DNA from: Flavobacteriia bacterium
Lineage (GTDB): Bacteria; Bacteroidota; Bacteroidia; Flavobacteriales; Flavobacteriaceae
Assembly: GCA_013298525.1 (NCBI GenBank)
Contig: JAAFHW010000002.1
Location: 44,148-94,687, forward strand
Direction: 5' to 3'
Length of the DNA: 50,540 nucleotides
Part shown: one piece after another, positions 34,964-40,499 of the stretch
Numbering within the stretch: the first letter of the stretch is position 1
How the letters are laid out: the number at the start of each line of letters is the position of its first letter
Made by a program: the position numbers and the translations under genes
Notes under the pieces: generated by a model
The model's database searches: none
Told to the model about the DNA's origin: nothing
The model's input: only the letters and a program-made list of their open reading frames with translations

Positions 34964-34992
34964 AAAGTTCTGAGAAATCAGGACTTTTTTTT
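34964..34992 (+). terminator. terminator of dnaB
   Basis: AAAGTTCTGA (34964-34973), loop GAAA and TCAGGACTTT (34978-34987) with one G-T pair, followed by a T run. It lies seven bases after the stop. Confidence 0.8.
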
Positions 34993-35030
34993 TGGTTAAA
35001 AAACACGTAGTTTTACGTGGTTTTTAACCA
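34993..35030. repeat. 38-bp near-perfect palindrome containing operator A
   Basis: Two 17-nt arms (34993-35009 and 35014-35030) pair with a single mismatch (A35003 opposite G35020) around a four-base loop GTTT. The centre is the 14-bp palindrome shared with 38413-38426; the outer arms (TGGTTAAAAA / TTTTTAACCA) are not shared. It could form a cruciform, or act in RNA as a second terminator after dnaB. Confidence 0.8.
35005..35018. promoter_or_regulatory. operator A: ACGTAGTTTTACGT upstream of the two-component operon
   Basis: Palindrome ACGTA-GTTT-TACGT, identical over 15 bases (with a following G) to the sequence at 38413-38427. It lies exactly 23 nt before a -7-like box (35042-35049), so its centre falls near -42 from the expected start of transcription. 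This is the usual place for a LuxR/NarL-family activator. The obvious candidate regulator is the LuxR-type response regulator at 36965-37636. The binding is an inference. Confidence 0.6.
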
Positions 35031-35041
35031 AAACATTATTA

Positions 35042-35049
35042 TAATTTTA
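35042..35049 (+). promoter_or_regulatory. -7-like box of the two-component operon
   Basis: TAATTTTA differs from TAnnTTTG only in the last base. No -33 box is seen. The palindromic operator occupies the region just upstream, as expected for an activator-dependent promoter. The box starts 36 nt before the first ATG (35078). Confidence 0.45.
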
Positions 35050-35077
35050 TGCACTTCTAAACAAAGGCATAAATTAT

Positions 35078-35221
35078 ATGATTGATAGTAAATTAAATGG
35101 TGAGCAATTTATAAATTTGATAAAGATTCTCTTTACAGTTTCTTTGTCAATGGCTCTTTTAATTATAATCATATTTCATTATTACAGAAATAAGTATTTA
35201 ACCCTAACTAAATTTAAATAA
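35078..35221 (+). CDS. 47-aa single-helix membrane peptide, first gene of the two-component operon
   Basis: Small gene found by reading the gap after dnaB. The product begins MIDSKLNGEQFINLIKILF, continues with a hydrophobic helix (about residues 17-33, including SLSMALLIIIIF) and ends in a basic tail HYYRNKYLTLTKFK. The orientation would be N-out or N-in by the positive-inside rule, with the basic tail in the cytoplasm. Its stop is two bases before the ATG of the 103-aa gene, and a promoter with operator lies 36 nt upstream. A similarly placed 44-aa membrane peptide heads the opposite operon. Function is unknown; it may modulate the membrane sensor. Confidence 0.6.
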   Translation: MIDSKLNGEQFINLIKILFTVSLSMALLIIIIFHYYRNKYLTLTKFK

Positions 35222-35223
35222 TC

Positions 35224-35535
35224 ATGGCAGAAAACACAATTACATTAGAGCAAGCTCAAAAATGGGCACAAAATTGGATCGATAATCCAAATAAAGATAT
35301 TAGAGCTTTTCTAATACCAGAAGTTGATTTAACTCAAGTAATGGCTGAAGAAAGTACAGTAAATGTTCGTTCTTATTTAGGCATAGATGATAATGGTAAT
35401 TGTAAATTGATGATTGTTGGAGTAGATGTTAATGGTAGAGATTTAATCGACGATAATAATGGCCAGTATATCTATGATTTTACTACAGGATGTCCAACTC
35501 TTTGTGATGTTGATAGTCCATTATTTAAATTGTAA
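35224..35535 (+). CDS. 103-aa soluble protein of unknown function
   Basis: Acidic cytoplasmic protein with no signal peptide or helix for membranes. It has an N-terminal helix (ITLEQAQKWAQNWIDNPNK), then AFLIPEVDLTQVMAE, a beta region with GIDDNGNCKLMIVGVDVNG, and a C-terminal segment YDFTTGCPTLCDVDSPLFKL with two cysteines (Cys-x3-Cys). Homologues of similar length are, in my recollection, common in Flavobacteriia but uncharacterised. It is the second gene of the operon with a 7-TM protein, kinase and response regulator, so it may be an output or input partner of that system. No function can be assigned. Confidence 0.7.
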   Translation: MAENTITLEQAQKWAQNWIDNPNKDIRAFLIPEVDLTQVMAEESTVNVRSYLGIDDNGNCKLMIVGVDVNGRDLIDDNNGQYIYDFTTGCPTLCDVDSPLFKL

Positions 35536-35538
35536 TTA

Positions 35539-36171
35539 ATGTTCAAGGTATTTGAAAACATTGCTAATTTACTATTATTTATAAATTTTATACTTTTTCT
35601 TCTTCGTTTCAACAAGGAAAATAAAGCTTACAGAATTTATACTATTTATTTGGGAGTAATTGTTGCAGTTCAAATAGCTTTAAAATCATTTATTTATTTT
35701 GGATATGAAAATTTAGTTTTATCACATGCTTATTTTTGTGGTCAGTTTATTATGTTGAGTTTGTTTTATTTAGAACTTCTCAAAGAAAAATATCAGCAAC
35801 AAATAATTAAATGGAATTTAGGAATAACCATTAGTGTTGTAGTTTTAAGTTTTAGCTTAAATCCTTCTTCACTATTTAATTACAATCCTATTGAAATATT
35901 ATTTACTTCAATATCATTGATAGTTTACAGTACTTTTCATTTCTATAATATGTTGTCAAATAGAAAAGAGTTTTACTACATAAATTGTGGAATTTTGATT
36001 TATTTGTTTGGAAGTACTGTAACTTTTTTACCAAGAAATCTTCATTATAAATTTGATTTTTCTTTTGATAATATTTTACAATCGTTAAACATTGGTTTAT
36101 ATATTACTTATTTGATTTTAGTTTTTATTGAATGGTATAAACTTAATTTTAGAAGTTTAGATGAAAAATAA
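35539..36171 (+). CDS. 7-TM membrane protein, putative sensor partner of the histidine kinase
   Basis: 210-aa protein with seven hydrophobic helices and short loops, no signal peptide. The third helix carries LSHAYFCGQFIMLSLFYLEL. The protein at 39791-40432 has the matching block LSHYYFVIQFIVLSLFFYQL and the same helix order, so the two are paralogues. It starts three bases after the 103-aa gene and overlaps the histidine kinase by 11 bases. As the kinase has only a single helix and no sensor domain, this protein probably detects the signal, possibly a lipophilic or membrane state signal. That role is inferred from context only. Confidence 0.72.
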   Translation: MFKVFENIANLLLFINFILFLLRFNKENKAYRIYTIYLGVIVAVQIALKSFIYFGYENLVLSHAYFCGQFIMLSLFYLELLKEKYQQQIIKWNLGITISVVVLSFSLNPSSLFNYNPIEILFTSISLIVYSTFHFYNMLSNRKEFYYINCGILIYLFGSTVTFLPRNLHYKFDFSFDNILQSLNIGLYITYLILVFIEWYKLNFRSLDEK

Positions 36172-36961
36172 TATTTTTTTAGCATTTTATAATGATGATA
36201 TGAATCTTGCAATTGGTTCAGTTTTTATGGCATTTTTGCTAATGTCTTTCATCGTAATTTTGTTTTTTTATTTTTCTAGAAAGAAAATCATCCAAAAAGA
36301 AATTGAAAAAAAAAATCTAGAAATTAATCATCAAAAAGAACTTTTGCGTTCTGTAATCCTTACTCAAGAGGCTGAAAGAAAAAGAATTGCACAAGATTTA
36401 CATGATGATATAAGTTCTAAATTGAATGTAGTTTCTTTAAATACGCATCTTCTTAAAACACCCAATTTATCTGAAGAAGAATTGTTAGGAATAACAAACA
36501 ACATAACAGAATTAACTCAAAAAGCTTTAGAAAATTCAAGAAGAATAGCTCACGATTTATTACCTCCAGTACTTGAGAAGTTTGGAATACATGCTGGTGT
36601 TGAAGAGTTGGTTGTTGAATTTAATAGCTCTAAGGTCGTTCAAGTGAAATATACTAATGACTTGAATTTTAATATTGATGATATTGATAAGCACCTTCAC
36701 ATTTTTAGAATACTACAAGAGTTGCTAAACAATTCAGTTAGACATGGAAAAGCTACTGAAATTTCAATAGCTTTTAAATTGATAAATAATCAAAACACTT
36801 GCATCTATTCAGATAATGGAATTGGATTTGATAGCAATTCTGATACTTCTCAAAAAGGATTAGGTATGAAAAACATTGAAAGTAGAATCAATTTTTTAAA
36901 TGGAACTTTTTCTTTGAATTCATCTTTAAATAATGGTGTTAAAATCAATTTTACATTTTAA
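36161..36961 (+). CDS. sensor histidine kinase, NarL/DesK type (HisKA_3)
   Basis: 266-aa membrane kinase. One hydrophobic helix (about residues 17-38) is followed by a basic coiled-coil linker, then the HisKA_3 H-box ERKRIAQDLHDDISSKLNV with phospho-acceptor His81 and the ATP-binding domain: LLNNSVRHGKATEI (N-box, Asn190/191), SDNGIGFD (G1) and GLGMKNIESRI (G2). It lacks PAS, GAF or periplasmic sensor domains. It overlaps the 7-TM gene by 11 bases, and its cognate regulator begins three bases after its stop. It is expected to phosphorylate the regulator at Asp59. Confidence 0.9.
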   Translation: MKNNIFLAFYNDDMNLAIGSVFMAFLLMSFIVILFFYFSRKKIIQKEIEKKNLEINHQKELLRSVILTQEAERKRIAQDLHDDISSKLNVVSLNTHLLKTPNLSEEELLGITNNITELTQKALENSRRIAHDLLPPVLEKFGIHAGVEELVVEFNSSKVVQVKYTNDLNFNIDDIDKHLHIFRILQELLNNSVRHGKATEISIAFKLINNQNTCIYSDNGIGFDSNSDTSQKGLGMKNIESRINFLNGTFSLNSSLNNGVKINFTF

Positions 36962-36964
36962 TCT

Positions 36965-37636
36965 ATGGATAATATTATCAAAATAGTTTTAGCTGATGAT
37001 GAAGAGTTATTCCGAAAAGGAATTTATTTTTTGTTGCAAAGAGAAAAAAATATTGAAGTAGTTTTCGAAGCTTCTAATGGTGCTGAAATAATTGATTATT
37101 TAAAAACATGCGAAACTCAACCCGATATTATTCTAATGGATTTAAAAATGCCCGGAATAAATGGAGTGGAAGCTACTAAAATTATTCATAAAGAGTTTTC
37201 TGATGTAAAAATAATAGCACTCACAAGTTATAATACAAAATCATTTATAGCTAATATGATCAATGTTGGAGCTGTTTCTTATTTGGTAAAAAATGCTTCT
37301 CCATCCGAAATGGTTGAAACAATTAATGAGGTTTCAAAAAAAGGTTTTTATTATAATGATATAGTTTTGGAAGTAATTCAAGATGATATTTTATCAGGTA
37401 ATAAATCTAATAAAAGTGCTTTTGATGATGAATTTTTGACTAATCGTGAACGAGAGGTTTTAACTTTAATTTGCCAACAATTGAGTACTAATGAAATTGC
37501 TGAAAAGTTATTTATAAGTTCAAGAACTGTAGAAGGTCATAGAACTAATTTGATGTTGAAAACAGAATCAAAGAATATTGCAGGTTTAGTTGTATATGCA
37601 ATACAAAATAAATTATTATTAACAGACGACCTTTAA
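36965..37636 (+). CDS. response regulator, NarL/FixJ (LuxR-HTH) family
   Basis: 223-aa DNA-binding regulator. The receiver domain (residues 5-120) has the acidic pocket ADDEE, phospho-acceptor Asp59 in ILMDLKMPG, the switch Thr in ALTSYN, and Lys109 in YLVKNA. The LuxR-type helix-turn-helix (residues 158-215) reads LTNREREVLTLICQQLSTNE then SSRTVEGHR. Cognate kinase just upstream. It probably binds the palindrome ACGTAGTTTTACGT that precedes both operons of the module, giving autoregulation (inference). Its stop overlaps the stop of the convergent 193-aa gene by three bases. Confidence 0.92.
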   Translation: MDNIIKIVLADDEELFRKGIYFLLQREKNIEVVFEASNGAEIIDYLKTCETQPDIILMDLKMPGINGVEATKIIHKEFSDVKIIALTSYNTKSFIANMINVGAVSYLVKNASPSEMVETINEVSKKGFYYNDIVLEVIQDDILSGNKSNKSAFDDEFLTNREREVLTLICQQLSTNEIAEKLFISSRTVEGHRTNLMLKTESKNIAGLVVYAIQNKLLLTDDL

Positions 37637-38214
37637 CTTGCTAAAGAGTGACCGCCCCAACCAATAATTTCAAACAAATTTGGGCTAAATGAATTTTCAT
37701 TTCCAAGAACACTATTTATACCATTAGCAACTGAAGAAAATCTTGTTGCTTCACTTAAAGTGATAATTAATCTTGCAATCGAATCATATTCAGCTTGACC
37801 AATTTCTTCACTATTTTTAACATTATTCAGAACATTAATACTGTCAAATAGGTTTTTATCTGTTATTACAGGTAATTTCATTCCAAAACCTAAACTTTTG
37901 TAAGTTCCATTAACAGATAATTTTTCTGCTTTAATTGTAGTTTCTTCACACGGAAAAGGTTCTATATTAAATATAAATTCTTGATTGTTTTTTGTTTTAA
38001 AACCTAAGATATTTAATGAAGCAATTATTGGAGGATTTTTCGAATTAGTTTCCAATCCAAAATTCATTAGAAGTGTAATTTCAGCACCATTGGGATGCGA
38101 AACATTGATTGAATCACATGTGACTTTATTACCATTTAATTTTATTGAATTAATAATGGTTTGAATATCAGAAATATAAATTCCTTTTGAATCAAGTCTT
38201 AGTCTGTAATTCAT
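37633..38214 (-). CDS. 193-aa protein of unknown function in the operator-linked module
   Basis: Soluble-looking protein with no signal peptide. Its N-terminal half looks beta-rich (ITLLMNFGLETNSKNPPIIA, EFIFNIEPFPCEETTIKAEK) and its C-terminal part helical (SEEIGQAEYDSIARLIITLS), ending with a Gly-rich tail IIGWGGHSLAS. It starts seven bases after the 44-aa peptide gene, and the pair is driven from a promoter whose operator is identical to that of the two-component operon. It ends inside the stop of the response regulator. It is the best candidate output of the module. The family is not recognised. Confidence 0.68.
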   Translation of the reverse strand: MNYRLRLDSKGIYISDIQTIINSIKLNGNKVTCDSINVSHPNGAEITLLMNFGLETNSKNPPIIASLNILGFKTKNNQEFIFNIEPFPCEETTIKAEKLSVNGTYKSLGFGMKLPVITDKNLFDSINVLNNVKNSEEIGQAEYDSIARLIITLSEATRFSSVANGINSVLGNENSFSPNLFEIIGWGGHSLAS

Positions 38215-38221
38215 TTAATGA

Positions 38222-38356
38222 TTAGCTTAAAATGAATTTTATTGATAATGCAAAATATGCTAAAAGCATTACTAATAATAATGTAAGTCCTATTTTTTTA
38301 AAAATATTCATGCTTTTAAAAGAATTACCCATAGTTAATGTTTCGTTTATGTTCAT
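38222..38356 (-). CDS. 44-aa single-helix membrane peptide, first gene of the second operon
   Basis: Short gene found by reading the complementary strand of the gap before 38520. The product begins MNINETLTMGNSFKSMNIF and continues with a basic stretch KK and one hydrophobic helix (LTLLLVMLLAYFAL, about residues 24-37) before IKFILS. Its stop is seven bases from the ATG of the 193-aa gene. The -7 box TATTTTTG starts 33 nt before the ATG, and operator B is 23 nt further upstream. Size, single helix, first-gene position and leader length mirror the 47-aa peptide at 35078. Later in-frame ATGs (residues 9 and 16) are possible starts. Confidence 0.58.
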   Translation of the reverse strand: MNINETLTMGNSFKSMNIFKKIGLTLLLVMLLAYFALSIKFILS

Positions 38357-38381
38357 GATAAATTGTGTTTATTTTCTAATC

Positions 38382-38389
38382 CAAAAATA
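38382..38389 (-). promoter_or_regulatory. -7 box of the 44-aa / 193-aa operon
   Basis: CAAAAATA on the plus strand reads TATTTTTG on the minus strand, an exact TAnnTTTG match. Operator B lies exactly 23 nt upstream in the direction of transcription, the same spacing as at promoter A. Confidence 0.55.
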
Positions 38390-38412
38390 AGAACAATAAA
38401 TTTTTCTCATAT

Positions 38413-38426
38413 ACGTAGTTTTACGT
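38413..38426. promoter_or_regulatory. operator B: second copy of ACGTAGTTTTACGT
   Basis: Same palindrome as at 35005-35018. On the minus strand it lies 23 nt before TATTTTTG (38382-38389). On the plus strand it lies 35 nt before TATCTTTG (38462-38469), 12 nt further away, roughly one helical turn. One bound regulator could therefore act on both divergent promoters, which is an inference. Confidence 0.6.
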
Positions 38427-38461
38427 GTTTTTGGTTTAATGTAAAAATTTTAACAAAACAT

Positions 38462-38469
38462 TATCTTTG
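38462..38469 (+). promoter_or_regulatory. -7 box for the gene at 38520
   Basis: TATCTTTG matches TAnnTTTG exactly and begins 58 nt before the ATG. The sequence AACAAAACATTAT just before it (38452-38464) also occurs, with one extra base, downstream of operator A (35026-35039). Confidence 0.5.
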
Positions 38470-38519
38470 ACTATTTAATCTAAAAATAGTATCTTCGAAG
38501 ATAAATTTATTCATTAAGT

Positions 38520-39785
38520 ATGAAATTCTTAAAGTCAGTTTGTCTAATGCTTCTTTTGGTTTGTATAACTAAGGTTCACGCCAATTTTATTCTATTGCCA
38601 ATGGATGATGTTTCTCAAAAAAATCATCTAAAAGCCTATGGTATAACTTATTGGTGTCTTGATAAACAATATAAAGCCAGTTGGTTGTTGAATTATAGAG
38701 GAGGTTCTTTTTTGTTGCCTGATGCTCCAGAAATAAGAAAAGAATGTCAAATTAGAGGTGTGAGTTTTGAAGTTCTTTCTGATGGTGAAGCCAATCAAAT
38801 TCTTGACGAAATTTCTTCACCTTCTCAAAATATGGAAACTGTTGTTTTAGAAAAAGCACCAAAGATTGCAGTTTATACACCAAAAGGTAAGCAACCTTGG
38901 GACGATGCAGTAACTATGGTTTTAACCTACGCTGAAATCCCTTTTACACCAATTTATGATGAGGAAGTTCTTAGTGATCAATTGATATTATATGATTGGT
39001 TGCATTTACATCACGAAGATTTTTCTGGTCAATATGGTAAGTTTTATGGTATTTACAGAAATGCTCCATGGTATATAGATCAAAAAAAGGAAGCTGAAGC
39101 ATTGGCTGCAAAACTTGGTTTCTCTAAAGTTTCTGAAGAGAAATTGGCTGTAGTAAAAAAGATTAGAGATTTTGTAATTGGTGGCGGTTTTATGTTTGCA
39201 ATGTGTTCTGCAACAGATAGTTTTGATATTGCACTTGCAGCTGAAGGTGTTGATATTTGCGAACCAATGTTTGATGGCGATGATAGTGAAGCAAATTATC
39301 AATCGAAAATTGACTATGCTAAAACTTTCGCTTTCAAAAATTTTATTTTGGATAGAAAACCTGAGCATTATGAGTTTTCAGATATTGATATGACCGAAAA
39401 ACGAAGAATTCCGATGGAGAAAGACTATTTTACATTGATGGAATATTCTGCAAAATGGGATGTAATTCCTAGTATGTTATGTCAAAATCATACTCAATTA
39501 GTAAAAGGTTTTATGGGACAAACCACTTCATTTGAAAGAGAATTGATAAAATCTAATGTTTTAGTTTTAGGTCAGAATGAATTAAATGAAGAGGCAAGAT
39601 ACATACATGGTCAAAAAGGTAAAGGATTTTTTACTTTCTTTGGAGGACATGATCCTGAAGATTATCAACATAGAGTAGGTGATGCTCCAACAGTTTTAGA
39701 TTTGCATCCAAATTCTCCTGGTTTTCGATTGATATTAAACAATGTATTATTTCCTGCAGCGAAAAAGAAAAAACAGAAAACGTAA
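38520..39785 (+). CDS. secreted protein of a family misnamed 'asparagine synthetase B'
   Basis: 421-aa protein with a signal peptide (cleavage near VHANF, residue 22). The start NFILLPMDDVSQKNHLKAYG and the block WLLNYRGGSFLLPDAPEIRK are, as I recall, typical of a Bacteroidota family carried in databases as asparagine synthetase B. However, there is no N-terminal Cys of a glutaminase, no PP-loop and no AsnB domain, and the protein is exported, so the name is not supported. The middle (residues 115-290, IAVYTPKGKQPWDDAV, FVIGGGFMFAMCSATDSFDI) looks like a glutamine-amidotransferase-like or ThuA-like alpha/beta fold with Cys in AMCSA. FGGHDPEDYQHRVGD follows near the end. Substrate unknown. The 7-TM paralogue gene begins six bases after its stop. 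Confidence 0.72.
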   Translation: MKFLKSVCLMLLLVCITKVHANFILLPMDDVSQKNHLKAYGITYWCLDKQYKASWLLNYRGGSFLLPDAPEIRKECQIRGVSFEVLSDGEANQILDEISSPSQNMETVVLEKAPKIAVYTPKGKQPWDDAVTMVLTYAEIPFTPIYDEEVLSDQLILYDWLHLHHEDFSGQYGKFYGIYRNAPWYIDQKKEAEALAAKLGFSKVSEEKLAVVKKIRDFVIGGGFMFAMCSATDSFDIALAAEGVDICEPMFDGDDSEANYQSKIDYAKTFAFKNFILDRKPEHYEFSDIDMTEKRRIPMEKDYFTLMEYSAKWDVIPSMLCQNHTQLVKGFMGQTTSFERELIKSNVLVLGQNELNEEARYIHGQKGKGFFTFFGGHDPEDYQHRVGDAPTVLDLHPNSPGFRLILNNVLFPAAKKKKQKT

Positions 39786-39790
39786 TAAAT

Positions 39791-40432
39791 ATGCTTTTTT
39801 CCTTTACAATTAGTTTAATTGGTCTCTTCCTTTTATTTATTAATAGTGTCTTGTTTTTTAAATCTAGAAAAGCTAAAGATATTGTTTATAGATACATTAT
39901 GTATTATTTAATCGTTCAATTTGTTGTTGAATTATGCTGTAATGTAATAGGTATTTTATATCCAAATAAAAACTTTTTCCTATCACATTATTATTTTGTG
40001 ATACAGTTTATAGTGTTGAGTTTATTCTTCTATCAACTCTTTAAAAATAAATTATTAAAGCGATTAGTTTACATTAATTTAGGAATAGTGTTACTTCTTT
40101 TATGCTTTCAATATTATAAAACACCTTCATTATATTGGGAATTCAATAATTTTGAAATTGGAACAACATCAATTCTTTTAATTTTATATTCATTCGTTTA
40201 CTTCTATGAAAATTTAAAAGAGTCTTATAAGTATCATTTCTTTTGCTATGGATTGACGTTCTATTTAATGAGCAGTTGTTTGATTTTTTTAACAGGAAAT
40301 ACACAATTAGTTTTTATGAACGAACCGGTTTATCTCGATATTTGGATTTTTAACTCGTTGTTTTTTATTCTATTTCAAATACTCATTTACAAGGAGTGGA
40401 AATTGTTAAAATCTAATGTTATTAAAATTTAA
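39791..40432 (+). CDS. 7-TM membrane protein, kinase-less paralogue of the sensor partner
   Basis: 213-aa protein with about seven hydrophobic helices. Helix 3 region LSHYYFVIQFIVLSLFFYQL aligns with LSHAYFCGQFIMLSLFYLEL of the protein at 35539-36171. The first helix block (LLFINSVLFFKSRKAKDIVY versus LLFINFILFLLRFNKENKAY) and the next segments also agree, with similar length and loops. It starts six bases after the secreted 421-aa gene and is followed by a terminator, so no kinase gene is attached. It may be a second input for the same kinase or a partner of the 421-aa protein. Both are inferences. Confidence 0.7.
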   Translation: MLFSFTISLIGLFLLFINSVLFFKSRKAKDIVYRYIMYYLIVQFVVELCCNVIGILYPNKNFFLSHYYFVIQFIVLSLFFYQLFKNKLLKRLVYINLGIVLLLLCFQYYKTPSLYWEFNNFEIGTTSILLILYSFVYFYENLKESYKYHFFCYGLTFYLMSSCLIFLTGNTQLVFMNEPVYLDIWIFNSLFFILFQILIYKEWKLLKSNVIKI

Positions 40433-40437
40433 TCATA

Positions 40438-40478
40438 AAAAATCCCAAACTCAATTAGTATTGAAATTTGGGATTTTT
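40438..40478. terminator. bidirectional terminator
   Basis: AAAAATCCCAAA, C, TCAAT, loop, ATTGA, AA, TTTGGGATTTTT form a long hairpin with A/T runs on both sides between the 7-TM paralogue (+) and the S9 peptidase (-). Confidence 0.8.
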
Positions 40479-40499
40479 ATATTTTAAAGTAAAATGTTT

